Shown here piece by piece: positions 30,541 through 41,405 of a stretch of 64,000 bases of DNA (position 1 is its first letter; each line of letters opens with the position of its first letter). The notes under the pieces are model-generated. The model searched no databases and had not been told where the DNA came from. It was given only the letters and a program-made list of their open reading frames with translations. A program made the position numbers and the translations under genes. Origin of the DNA: Tolypocladium sp. Sup5 PDA-1 (taxonomy: Eukaryota > Ascomycota > Sordariomycetes > Hypocreales > Ophiocordycipitaceae). The stretch is taken from assembly GCA_000750105.3 (NCBI GenBank), contig JPHH03000100.1:1-64000 (forward strand), in the 5' to 3' direction.

Positions 30541-31300
30541 CTATCGTGAGAGCCACTCATCGAACCACGCCACCGCCTGCCTGAACGCCTGATCCCTCGC
30601 GAATCTCTCGACCGGAACGTCCTTGTTGCGACGCACTGCGAAACCGTGCTCCACGCCCCCATACAAGTTGATCTGGTATCGCTGGCCCGTTCCCAAGAGG
30701 ATTTCTTCCGACTTGTGGCGCATATCGGCGGGAAATATGTTGTCAATCTCGGCGGCAGCGATTGACAGAGGACCCGTGATAGCCTTGAGCTCGTCCTCTT
30801 CGACCAACGACGGATGAGCGATGAATCCAGCGTCAATCCCACTTTTGTAGTGCCGCACGACGTACTGATCCATGGCTGTAAGCATGACTAGAGGGACGGC
30901 ATGAATTGTGCTTTTTCATGTAGACTTGCCTTGGCGCCGAAACAATAGCCCACGGCGGCAATCTTGGCGATGCCCATGTCCCGCATCGCCTTGATGCCCG
31001 CCACAACGATTGGGTCAACATACTGAGTTGTATGTGGATGCTTTCCAGGCACACCGTGGTTTACCCAATCGATGATACTGGTTTCCGTGGTCCTATCGCG
31101 CGGCACCGAGTCCCCGTCGAAGAGATCGGGCACCAGGGTCGTGTATCCGCTCGCGGCAAAGCCGTCGGCCATGAGCTTGCTGTTCTGCCATATACCTCTT
31201 ACGTCGGGCAGATAGAGGATGCCACAACCCTTCCTGGCTGTGCTTTCGGGAGCCGCGGCTAGGTATGCGTCGATGTTGCCGCCGATTTTGATTGAAACAA
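30541..31300 (-). CDS. Dienelactone hydrolase family protein, 5' end unresolved
   Basis: Exon 30541-30864 and an upstream exon ending at 30930 encode an alpha/beta hydrolase of the dienelactone hydrolase family (carboxymethylenebutenolidase-like, aromatic-catabolite ring lactones). IKIGGNIDAYLAAAP and GILYLPDVRGIWQNSKLMAD lead to the nucleophile elbow GYCFGAK, then after the intron YVVRHYKSGIDAGFIAHPS, ADMRH (aspartate block) and GGVEHGFAVR (histidine). The Cys-Asp-His triad is present. The intron is GC-AG (AAG|GCAAGT to GATCAG). The N-terminal exon could not be found: just before ATCAAAATCGGC the sequence is TTGTTGTTTCA with no AG, as though the acceptor G had been lost. It may be functional with an alternative start or may be a recent pseudogene. 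Confidence 0.65.
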
Positions 31301-31823
31301 CAAGGGGAACGTACGGAAGACGATCGTGGCGCTTTGTGCGTGGGACGATCAGATTCTTGGCAAAACCTTGGCGAAAGTGGCTTCCGATAAAGACGGCGTT
31401 GATCTGAACATAGAAAGTCAAGCACGCCGATGGCTCGAACGGCAAAATCCTCTGGAACCGGCATGGATTCCACAGATCTTGGTCATCTTTGACATGGTTG
31501 TGTCCGCCTTCGATTTCCTTCAACGTCGCCGAGCTCGGCGGCACAATGGGAAACACGAGAGCGATTCGGAGAGCGATTCTGCTGCGCTCGACGAAATTCA
31601 GGCGGTGGCGAATCGCTGGGGCACCAAGGAGGAAGTTGCAGACTGGAATAGGGCGGTCGAATGGTGGGTGGGTAAATGTGCTCATTGCGTCGGTCGAGGA
31701 TTGCAAGGCCTGCAAGCCGCACACGACCTGCTTTGTTGCGAATCATCGACGACTCGAGGTGACATGGACCCCAAATGCAGGCACACACCAAGCATGCACA
31801 AATGCAGCAGCGTATATTCTATC
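31301..31823. other. Region upstream of the dienelactone hydrolase, no gene fixed
   Basis: Open frames exist on the minus strand, but none gives a recognisable N-terminus for the hydrolase. Nothing else was recognised. Confidence 0.4.
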
Positions 31824-32171
31824 TCAGCAATTCTCTTCGCGGGGATTGCAGTATGTTAAAACTGGTGACCATGGAGTGATGTGGTCCCAAATATTGCTGC
31901 TAGCTATGCATACAAAGCATGCATCAACGCTCTTCAAGTAACTAGAGCCGCAAGCACACAATGCTGTTCGGTTTCCTTGGGCGGCTTCATATTCTTTTTG
32001 AGAGACGGGGTACAAGTCGAAACAGGTTGCCTTTCCCGGAGGAACCGAATAGCTCTCAAGAAGAGCTGGAGATGTATCATTTGCGGAAATGGAGCTAGTC
32101 ATTTGCCTTAGGGACACGCCAGAACAAAACCCCAAAGCTGAAGCCACTGCTGCAAGGCTGAAGTACTTCAT
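31824..32171 (-). CDS. Small secreted cysteine-containing protein, 115 residues
   Basis: A single-exon frame starts with a signal peptide (MKYFSLAAVASALGFCSGVS). The mature part has seven cysteines (residues 50, 72, 74, 85, 88, 108, 115), including CACGSSYLKSVDACFVC, a spacing common in small fungal secreted proteins. One N-glycosylation motif (NRT) precedes it. No family recognised. The odd number of cysteines could mean one free thiol or an unrecognised intron near the 3' end. Neighbours are a dienelactone hydrolase and a broken aminotransferase, with no sign of a cluster. Confidence 0.55.
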   Translation of the reverse strand: MKYFSLAAVASALGFCSGVSLRQMTSSISANDTSPALLESYSVPPGKATCFDLYPVSQKEYEAAQGNRTALCACGSSYLKSVDACFVCIASSNIWDHITPWSPVLTYCNPREENC

Positions 32172-32773
32172 TTTGGTAACTGCACAATAGGCGATGGTTG
32201 TTGTCTATCCACAGCGTTCGTAGAAGGTTTCATTCTCAGTGGCTCTAGTGTACAAAGCACCGGATGAGCATACAACAGCCATCTGAGCTGCGGATATGCC
32301 GGCAATCCTATGTGGACGGGGAAATAGCGCAAGTAGAGCAGTGTACCGGGAAGAATAATGCAACGCTGTGACTACTGGATAGTAGGTGACTACAATCTGT
32401 GCACGTCCGAATATGGACACTCTCAAAGTATTGCTGTGCACGTGAGCCTAATTGAACTTCCAAGCTTCCGACTTCCGGATTGTATCCAAGAAGTTCCCCA
32501 GGGGAACACTCGAAAGACGGTTGGCTACTAGTTCTCGATCGCAATGTAAACATGTCGTATTGACGTCCCTCAAGCCTTGACTTTTTGTGTTCTACTATTA
32601 CCAGGTGGATACAGTATCACGCGGTGTGATGCATGATAGCCAAGCCTGCTGGGTGTCCGGATCTCAACGTGGCGAAGGGTTAGCCACCCAAGGAACCTTC
32701 CACCAACTCCAAAACGCGCTGCCTCAGCTCCAACTTGATCGCGCTGCCTTTCCGGTCTTAAGGGGATTTAAAC
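32172..32773. other. Intergenic, no gene seen
   Basis: Divergent spacer between the small secreted protein (minus) and the aminotransferase relic (plus). No recognisable element. Confidence 0.5.
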
Positions 32774-33190
32774 ATGTCGCTCAAGGCGGACTGTAGCGTA
32801 GTCTCGGCCACGGAGCTTAGTGTTGACATCCCAGATAGCGCAGACGAGGTCACATTCGACACACGGTCTCGAAAAGCCTCTTTGTTGCACCCTTCGCTAG
32901 CCAGAGATCTCCTCATGGCAGAGAGCGCTTCAGGGGCTTATCTGACGCTTGCATCTGGCCACCGAGTCCTGGATGCTTGCGCGGTTGCCGTCGTCGACCA
33001 TGGAAATAAAACTGTTTTGGCCGCCGTTGCAGAACAAATGTCGAAGGTTTCCTATGCGCACATGATTCACAGGACCCAGAGCGCCGAGAAACTGGCTAAT
33101 TTGCTTCTCGAAAACCAACCGTTCGGATTGAGCAGGCCTATTTTGTCAGCTCCGGGAGCGAGTGGCCAGAAAGCAGGCGTATCACGGCAA
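32774..33190 (+). pseudogene. Class III aminotransferase, N-terminal fragment
   Basis: From the ATG at 32774 about 135 residues resemble the start of a PLP-dependent class III aminotransferase (ornithine/GABA type): LHPSLARDLLMAES, YLTLASGHRVLDACAVAVVD, HGNKTVLAAVAEQMSKVSYA and EKLANLLLENQPFG. The normal GSEAxEAAxKLARQY block is reduced to SGQKAGVSRQY, and then a CATA microsatellite (about 33200-33223) takes over and similarity ends. The PLP lysine and the rest of the roughly 450-residue enzyme are absent. Confidence 0.65.
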
Positions 33191-33334
33191 TACTCATACA
33201 TATATACATACATACATACATACCCCCGACCTTCTTTGAGCTTCGTCATAATTATTGCATCTTGTCCGTCTGCGTTGCCAGCCTAGCATTTCCATTCGAG
33301 TCGTGCTCGCTACATGTACGCACACGCATGACGC

Positions 33335-34625
33335 CTACGAAAGGGTCTTAAGCACGTAGGCACGGAGCCTTTCCAGCGCTTCGCTGAGAACGCTCGTCTC
33401 GCAAACATAGCCCACTCTGACATAGCCCCGGAATTCCTGCCCTTCGCCAAAGCAACGCGATCCTGGGCAAAAGAAGACCTTTGTCTTTTCCAGCACGTCC
33501 ACGCAGAATGCAACATCGTCCACCGGCTTGCCGCCGCTCAGGAACTGGATGAAGGCGGTGGTTCCTGCTGTCGGCTGGACCCATCTACAGACCGAGCGAT
33601 GGCTCTTTACGAACGAGTCGAGCATACTGATGTTGCGTCTCACCAGCGAGATGTTGCGGTCCAGCAATGGCCCTCTGACAGCGGGCGACAGGGCATAGCT
33701 TGCAAGCCGGTCATCCAACTGGGACACGCTGAGGGTTGTGTAGTCCCGCGCGGCAGCCAGTGCGCTCACGATGGTCTTGTCCCTCGACACAACCCACCCA
33801 ACTCGAATGCCTGCTAGCGAAAATGCCTTGGACATGGAGCCGGTGACAATGGTCTTTTCGTAGCCCAAGGCAGAGGCTGACGGGGGAGCATCGGGGTTGT
33901 TGTCGAACCCATTATGGAACAGTGGCCGATAGACCTCGTCGGACAGGAGAATGAGGTCCCTCTTCCGGGCAAACTCGGCAACGTCCAGGAGGACACTCTT
34001 CGGGATCACTGCCCCAGTGGGGTTGTTGGGGTTGTTAATGATGATCATCTGTCCATCCATGCGGTTAGCCACTTGACCGGCGGAAGCAGGAGCTGCAGGC
34101 TTCATTGCCCATCGCAGGGTGAAGAGGTCGGCGAACCTTGGTGTTTTCCCTGACCAAACTTTCTAGCTCGCCCACGTCTGGAACGTATCCCTTGTCCTCC
34201 CGTAGCCGCCAGAGGGAAACCTCAGCACCAAGGCTTTCGGGAACCGAGTACAGCTGCTGATAAGTGGGGTGCACGCAGACGACATGGTCGCCGGGTCCGA
34301 TGAGGCTGTAAAGCACCAGGAAGTTGGCGGCTATGGCTCCCTGTGTGATGATGACGTCCTGTGCCGTCAGCTTTGTGTGCTCCGCGTCCTGGCCGTCGCA
34401 AAGAGACGCCACGCGCTCTCTAAGCGCCGACGAGCCACGAATGGATCCGTAGGTGAGCTTGGCCGCAGTCTGAAGGGGCCGCGGGCCTTGGCCGTCTTGC
34501 GAGAGCTCGTATAGGTCGTCGACAGAAACGGATGAACAGCATGTCTCAGCCACGTTGAGGATGTCGGGTGTGTTCTCATACTTGTCCATCCACTGCTCCA
34601 CCTCGAACGACCTGACACGAACCAT
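33335..34625 (-). CDS. Class I/II PLP-dependent aminotransferase
   Basis: Two exons, complement of join(33335..34048, 34137..34625), give 400 residues, a normal length. The intron (donor AAG|GTTCGC, branch GGCTAAC, acceptor GGACAG) is phase 0. Fold-type I landmarks are present: substrate-side KLTYGSIRGSSALRERVA, IITQGAIAANFLVLYSLI, the NNPNNPTGA loop, DEVYRPLF, and the PLP lysine in SMSKAFSLAGIRVGW. It most resembles the aspartate/kynurenine-type group with capreomycidine-synthase-like members; the substrate cannot be set from sequence. It converges on the class III fragment at 32.8-33.2 kb. The GTTCGC donor is weak but the reading frame is intact. Confidence 0.8.
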
Positions 34626-35819
34626 GACTGCTAACTTTGCGTTGGGCTAGAGGCGGTGAATGCGATCTGGACGACGAGTGTTGAAGCTGAAGTTGAGTAT
34701 TGTATTCTCGGATTCTGCCAACCGTGAGAAGCACAGTTCAGGTTATATCCTTTGGGAGGCACTTCATGTCGAAGAATATGAGGGCGTGCCTTGTCGACGG
34801 GGCACATTAGCGTTGGCTTGGGTGTGGAGCACTGGAGACGAGGTGGCTTGCATTGCCAACCGGAGACAAAGGTCAGCTGCGGGGACCGCCGTTCTTGCAA
34901 TCTGAGGGTGCAGGACGCTCCACAGCTGTTCGCGGGGAACGGAGGCGAGGCTCGTGAGAGGCCCAGCGGCTGACGATGAGGGGTCGGCCAGCCTTGAGCT
35001 AAGGGGTCGAGCCAGTCACAGCTTGTCGCAACGCATATCTCGGGCGCCGAAGCGCGCATCACGACTACATACTAACACGTCAGCCGGGCCAACAGGTGAT
35101 CCCAGCTTTCGCTCCATTGACATCAGGATACGCGCTACTCCGTACAGACTACTAATATTTCCTTCAGCACGTGGAATCGCATGATGCGGCCGTCGATGTG
35201 GCCTGCCGACGATGCGACGGCGAGCGTCCCTGAGTTGTGACGCGTCGTCAAGTGGCGAGTGGCTGATTGTGAATCATCGAGTGGGTATGCTTGCCCCGAC
35301 AGGTGACATGCCAACGGAGTTTTCGGTGCGGGCCATTAGTGTTGCAGGGTGATCGGGGGTCCTGGCCTCATCACGTAATTTCAACCAAGAAACTGATGTT
35401 GTGTTTACCTCCGCTTTGGGATTATTGGAACACTTGTGTAATCTCAAGGTTACTCTTCTCAAACCTACCGTTGCCTTCTAACAGTAGTGCAGCCAATGAT
35501 CATGCTTGTTTGGCGTTTCCAGCCGTTAGGTTCTAGCCGTTGTAAGGCAATTAAACTCTCACAATTCGGGCTCTACTGTCTTTTCCTCGTGCCCAACTCC
35601 GGCGATGACACATAACTAAATTAGTTGCCCGTGTTGAACACGATGACACATCACGTGCAGGGTCCAGCCTACGCCTCCCATAAATAGCCCACCTTGGTGT
35701 CATCTCTTGCTTAGAGGATTAACGCACTCCTTTCATCCTCTGGATCCTGTGTGTTCCGCTGTGACGTTCAACAGCCCGACGGTAAGCGAATAATCCCCAC
35801 GAGGCCTACTGTACTGTCA
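34626..35819. other. Intergenic, no gene seen
   Basis: Upstream of the aminotransferase; no domain or RNA recognised. Confidence 0.5.
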
Positions 35820-36023
35820 CGGGCTACGCTTAGTTGTATGGTCCTGGCACAGCCAGGGCCAGAGCCATATACGTGGGCCGGGCTCGGGCCCGGACCGTGT
35901 AAGTGAACTGAGACATCCGGCGGTGGCCGCGCCGACCATGGCGTCAGGGCTCTGGATTAAGAGCCCGAGGCAGACCTGCCTCGTCCTCTTCGTCTTCCCT
36001 TTCAATAGACAATACGAAGGCAC
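35820..36023 (+). mobile_element. Diverged partial copy of the 36.0-36.4 kb repeat element
   Basis: Landmarks GTCCTGGCACAGCCAGG, a CTTGTAAGTGGACTG-like block, CTTCGTCTTCCC and CAATAGACAATACGAAGGCA appear in the same order as in the reverse complement of 36024-36358, with many substitutions. The copy ends exactly where the intact element begins, lacking its own terminal repeat. Confidence 0.65.
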
Positions 36024-36358
36024 TGTAAGGGGCTTGCTAGAGTTTGTTCAACAAGTAGGTGCCTTCGTATTGTCTATTCAAAGCTAAAGAGAAAGAGAAG
36101 AGGAAGAGGGGCGGGCACGCCTCGCTCCTTATTGTAATGCCCTGACGCTGCTGTCAGGGCAACCACCGGAAGTCTCCATCGTAATCACCGGAAGTCTCCA
36201 TCGCTTACACGGGACCCTTGCACAGTCCACTTACAAGGGCCGCTTGCCCGGCCCCGGGCTTACAAGGCTCTGGTCCTGGCACAGCCAGGACCCAGAAAAC
36301 CGGGCAAAGCCCGTGACAGGCAGCTACTTGTTGAACAAACTCTAGCAAGCCCCTTACA
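36024..36358 (-). mobile_element. 335-bp element with perfect 35-bp terminal inverted repeats
   Basis: The element starts TGTAAGGGGCTTGCTAGAGT and ends with its exact reverse complement; the two 35-base ends (36024-36058, 36324-36358) match completely. The interior is non-coding with internal hairpins (CCTGGCACAGCCAGG; CCCTGAC...GTCAGGG). TG...CA ends would also fit a solo LTR, but such long terminal inverted repeats favour a MITE or foldback element. It lies head-to-head with a diverged copy immediately to its left. Confidence 0.75.
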
Positions 36359-37568
36359 TCAGCCACGGAGAGATAATTAGCCCGAGGCCCGGTCCGATTA
36401 ATTATGTATAGGACATTAGATAGAGACAACTGAAGCAATTCAACTACCTTATACATATACCTACTATTGCCTCTTATCTCTGTCTCTTGTGACTTTATTC
36501 TATAGAGACCCTATTCTTCCCTTATTACCTTCCGCTGCCTTTCTCCCTATTTCTTACACTCCTGAACCACGATACTCGTACGTACATGTACCAACTTCGA
36601 GGCAGTGATAACGACTGCAGGGCGAAGCGGTGGACCCAGCCACAAGCGACAGCGCGGTTCCGCGTATGACTGACTGGCAAGACGCAGGGACCAGCGCGGT
36701 CCGCGACCTCCCCACAAAAACAGGAATCAAGACGCGGATCATCAAATAATCACGAGCTCATCGGTCTGACGTCCTCATATCTTGATCGTCCCTCCGCCTC
36801 GCTGATAGCGCCTTCAGCCCATGGCCTAACCAGCTGTCCTTCCGGAGACATGCCAATATTACGGTTAGTTCGGACCGCGATGGAAGCTTCGGTCACCGCG
36901 GCAAGGCATTCTGTCAACCGTCAGGATGCAGTCAGAATCATAGAATAAAGAGAGCTTGATTTCTATCTAATTGAACGGGAAATAAGAGTCATTATTTACA
37001 TAAGAACGGGAGGCCTCCGGGAGGCCTCTGGCAGTGAGTCTTTTCGTGATGTGGTCTAGCTTGAGGCTATGTGGGGTTATAAGGCGTTTTCCATGGCGTT
37101 GACACATTCAGTTGGTTCATGTTATCGATGATTGCAGTGGCGCTGGACGGAGGACCACGGCTGGGCCACCTCCATATCACGCATCCCCTGTTTCCCCAGG
37201 TTTTCCCCAGATTCGCGCGTATGCCAGGATAAGCCACGACACGTAGTGCGCGTGCCTCGACTACGTAGTGTTGCACCTTGCGAGTCGCAGTCGGGCGTTC
37301 CCTCCTCCAACTAGTATGTGATAAGCTACCGAACACGCTTCGACTCCTCAGCCTCTTATCTCGGGGAGACGACGCTGGCTTGGTCCCCCTGCAACTGGCT
37401 CCCCGGCACTCGGGTTTCCATCCTATATCTACGTCTCCCGTTGTCAACTTCGTGCAGCTTCCACCAGACCGGCATTGAGAGACCTGGCAGAATCTCCTGC
37501 ATCCATAACCACTCCTTTCAAGAACCAACCCTTACTTTCCCAGTCCACATCACCCGCCCTCGCCAACC
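36359..37568. other. Intergenic with possible LTR-retroelement debris
   Basis: Sequence 36359-36557 is AT-rich and pyrimidine-rich, ends in TTCTTACA and resembles the end of an LTR, but no partner LTR or polymerase gene was found. A GAGGCCTCCGGGAGGCCTC palindrome lies near 37012. The last 150 bases are the pyrimidine-rich leader of the permease gene. Confidence 0.4.
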
Positions 37569-39186
37569 ATGGATCCGGAAGTCAGCCCATCGCGGCGGGC
37601 CTTGCGAAACTTTGGCTATGCCAGCGAGCTCCCAAAAACCCTCAGCATGATGAGCATTCTCGGCATGTCCTTTGCGATCATGGCTGTGCCCTTTGGGCTT
37701 TCAACCACCATGTACATCACATTGACCAACGGCCAGGCAGTCAGCATTATCTGGGGATGGGTTGTTGTCTCGCTGATCTCTCTCTGCATCGCGGCGTCTC
37801 TCGCCGAAATCTGCGCCGTTTACCCTACCGCTGGAGGCGTGTACTACTGGTCTGCCATTCTCTGCACGCCCAAATACGCTCCAGTCGTCAGCTTCATCGA
37901 CGGGTGGATGACCTTGGTCGGCAACTGGACCGTTACGCTCTCGATCAATTTCTCCGGTGCTCAGTTGATCCTGAGCGCGATTACCATCTTCAACGAGGAC
38001 TTTAAACCCAACCAATGGCAGACTGTCCTCTGCTTTTGGGCAGTTATGCTGGTCTGCGCCCTGGTCAACGCCTTCGGCTCCCGCTATCTGGACCAGCTCA
38101 ATAAAGTCTGTATTTACTGGACGGCAGCGAGTGTGATAATCATTATGGTTACACTCCTAGCGAAATCACCCTCCAAGCATTCCGCCGAGTACGTGTTTAC
38201 GCACTTTGATGCATCGGCTAGCGGCTGGCCCGGCCCATGGTCCTTCTTTGTTGGGCTTCTGCAAGGTACGAGCAATCCATCTTGTCCGCGAGGCATCCGT
38301 GCCTCGATGACAGCGTACTGACTCCTGCTTTCTAGCCGCCTACACTCTTACGGGATACGGCATGGTGGCTGCGATGTGCGAAGAGGTCCAGAACCCGGAA
38401 CGCGAGGTCCCGAAAGCAATGGTCTTGTCCGTCGCTGCGGCTGGCGTCACGGGAGTCATCTATCTCGTCCCGATTCTTTTCGTCTTGCCAGACGTCACAA
38501 TGCTTCTCGCCAGCAGTCAGCCCATCGGTCTCTTGTTCGCAACGGTGACCGGGTCCAAGGCCGGCGGTCTCTGCCTGCTTCTCCTGATTCTCGGCATCCT
38601 CTTCTTCGCTGGCGTCGGCGCACTTACGGCCGCTTCTCGTTGCACCTATGCCTTTGCTCGCGATGGTGCCATTCCGGGGCATAAGCTCTGGAAGAAGGTG
38701 AACAAGAGTCTCGATGTTCCCCTGTGGGCAATCATCCTCTCCACCGTGGTAGACTGCCTTCTCAGTTGCATCTACTTTGGCTCGCTCGCTGCATTCAACT
38801 CCTTCACCGGCGTGGCTACTATGTGCCTCTCTACGTCGTATTGCGTTCCCATCTTCGTTAGCCTGGTACGTGGACGCGAGGCTGTGCAGGGCTCTCCATT
38901 CCGTCTCGGCAAGCTTGGCTATATCGCCAACTGGATAAGTGTTGTGTGGATTTGCCTGGCCGTTGTTATTTTCTGCATGCCCGTCTCTTTGCCCGTTAGT
39001 CCCTCATCCATGAACTATGCGAGTGTGGTTTTTGCCGGATTCGCAGCCATCAGCGCCATGTGGTACTTTGTACACGCTCGCAAGAACTTCAAGGGTCCTG
39101 TTATTATGGAAGACTCTGGGTCTGACACGCCCTGCTCCATGGATGGGGTTGGCATTTCTGGGCAAGGGAGCAAGGGGGATTTGTAG
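37569..39186 (+). CDS. APC-family amino acid/amine permease (GABA/choline permease-like)
   Basis: Two exons, join(37569..38265, 38336..39186), give 515 residues; the intron is GT-AG, phase 1, 70 nt. About twelve hydrophobic segments are evident. The first (SILGMSFAIMAVPFGLSTTM) and EICAVYPTAGGVYYWSAILC are typical of the amino acid/choline transporter (ACT) group that includes yeast Uga4 and Hnm1; GYGMVAAMCEEVQNPEREVP and ASRCTYAFARDGAIPGHKLW are the conserved cytoplasmic-loop motifs. It probably imports an amino acid, GABA, choline or polyamine at the plasma membrane. No gene around it fixes the substrate. No defect seen. Confidence 0.9.
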
Positions 39187-39640
39187 TGCTACAGAGGGTT
39201 TTAAGAGGGAAAGAGTCAGGGTATCCGTAAAAGAGTGTTAATAGCATGCTCGCTTTACAGTTGAAGTGAATCGCGATAATAAATTTCAGTTGGTCGGTGA
39301 TACAGCATATCACCTAGCCCGAGACTGCCCCCGGCATAGTCTTCGTCCGACTTGTAGCAACACCTGTGCGCTTGCATATCGGAAGAAGGATACGAGTTTC
39401 ATAATGTCGATTCGCGATCTAGCCTGAATCGATCAGTCAAGAGCGAGAAGACGCTGGTTCTCTCGCTGTGAGGGAGAGAACAATGCCGTACATGCTGTCT
39501 CTAGACTTTGACCCGGACGTCTATACAAAGCCCACCTACCCCAGAGCATGTTCTGTTCTCCTCTCGTGTGTTTTCAGACAAGAGTCAACATCCAACACCT
39601 GTTTGCCTCTTCAGACCTGCAAATTGTATCACTGTTCAGA
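39187..39640. other. Intergenic, no gene seen
   Basis: Spacer between the permease and the unknown two-exon gene. No recognisable element. Confidence 0.5.
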
Positions 39641-40426
39641 ATGGATTCAAACAACTCGTCCCAACTCCTTCATATGCCTCGACCTTTCTCAGATCAGCGG
39701 GCAACCCCTCCCGATAGTCGCTCTGCCACGCCCAACCCTTCTCACGAACCGATGGAAGAAGGCTTGTGGATGAAGGGTAAGGGAAACGACAAAAAGCGAG
39801 AACGCCTTTCGAAGGCAACCAAGCAAGACAGCAACCCTGGCTCATCTGAGAGGTAAGAAACCATCTGTGATATTGTGATGATTAGCACAGAGTTGCGGGG
39901 CAGCAAAGACAACCGTTTGCTATATCGACTAGACAGTTGCTGACGAAGAAGCAGGGCACCTCCCTCTCCACCGCCTTGCAAGCAGGGTAGTCACTCGAAG
40001 CCCTCGACGCCTGTGCCACTCGATGTCAACGAAATGGCGTGTTCCTTGACGGTAGAGCCTGGCGACGTGTCTACTGCTCCTCAAATGGCGGCTGCTGGCG
40101 TTGAAAATCTGACTCTTAGCGGTGAACGAGCGCCAGGCCGCCATTCGCACGCCAACAGTTGCGACGAGCATGGCGAGAAGAGCTTTGAACAGTTCACTTC
40201 AATGTCCGCAATTCCGGTGGACGAGTTGGGTACGAAACGCTGGCGGGATGCAATGGCCAACGTCCGGGCGGCCTCCGGTGGCTTTGTTGGATCTCACTTG
40301 AACGTCGACAGGCAACCGTCACGAGCCACATTGTGGTTGGGCTGTTTGGTTCGCTACCCAACTTCTTCCTCTGGCTTCCGCTCTGTCGAGGTGGTGATTA
40401 CGCGTAATATCCTCGGCCTAAAGTAG
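39641..40426 (+). CDS. Hypothetical protein, two exons
   Basis: An ATG at 39641 opens MDSNNSSQLLHMPRPFSDQ and continues through a charged stretch (MKGKGNDKKRERLSKATKQD) to a GTAAGA donor at 39853. The 102-nt intron has a CTGAC branch site and a GCAG acceptor, and the second exon (39955-40426) continues the frame with RAPPSPPPCKQGS. The product would be 227 residues, proline/serine-rich and probably disordered at the N-terminus. I recognise no domain. Support is the consistent phase across a well-formed intron; the 3' end could hold another intron. Possibly lineage-specific or nuclear, but that is a guess. Confidence 0.45.
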
Positions 40427-41405
40427 GGCCAGGCATCGCCTCTACACCATACTCGTATGTCTGAGCCACAAGCTAGCCACGGGGCCGGTTCCGGAGCTGG
40501 CTATTGGTGGCACCGATTCGGAGCGGCCCGCCAGTCCATACCTACATGTAACGCTGACAGCGGGCTGTGAATGCCCCAGAACGACCACTTGCCATGCGTG
40601 GTATTGATCACTGCCACCCTCGGATTGAAATGGCTGTGCTTGTACAGGAATTGCGCGAATACAAAAGCCTGGACTGTCTGTCCGTGCTGTCAAAAACACA
40701 TGAGGAACTGGCAGGCATGCTGCACGGCGCAAAGAACCAAGGCGGATTCCAAACAGAGGCCTCATGGATTGGGATTGAGTGCTGTTAGAGAACAAACGTA
40801 CCGAGTCCAATTGGGACCGCTGAAGCCCAGAACAGGCCACCCCCCCCCTTTCCTTTCCCCCTTTTATCCCAGAGTGGTAACATTTTTCTAGTCATCGCGA
40901 CTCATGTGTTGGGTGGTGTGTCCCGGATTCAACCGGATGCTCAGCCACGAGGCTGAGGCAGCAACGTGGACCCTGCATGTAGGAAAATGCCCTGTTTTGG
41001 TTCTTCGCACCATGGGCAGAGACCCCTAGCACCGCCCATGTCATGGTATCGCATAATACTTCGTTGCTGTTGGTCACAAAGGGGCACAGTTGGTTGCGCA
41101 CCATTGACCCCTTGCCGTCAGACCAACGGCTATATTGCCCGTCGGCAAGCCTTTCCCGCGCCTTTGGAGTCTCCCATTCTGATTTCTGGTTTCTGATTCC
41201 CATTGTCGTTCGTCTGGCGCGTAGCATGCCGTGTAGCTTATAGGCATTCGGCTACTGTTTGTCGAGTCTGTCTTTACCGCCAGCCTTTTCTACGCTCGGG
41301 GCAGGTTAAAAGGCAGCACGGGAACGAAGAGGAAGGCGAGAGAAAGCTCGGGCAAGGAAAAAAGAAAGATAGGAGAGAAGAGCGAAAACGAACAACAAGG
41401 GAGCC
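40427..41405. other. Intergenic, promoter side of phospholipase B
   Basis: No gene recognised. The last 150 bases are purine-rich (GAAAGATAGGAGAGAAGAGC) and form the phospholipase leader. Confidence 0.5.

Noticed and set aside
33195..33225. CATA microsatellite as a further LINE tail
   Set aside because: No conserved LINE 3' core precedes it, so it is only recorded as the break point of the aminotransferase fragment.
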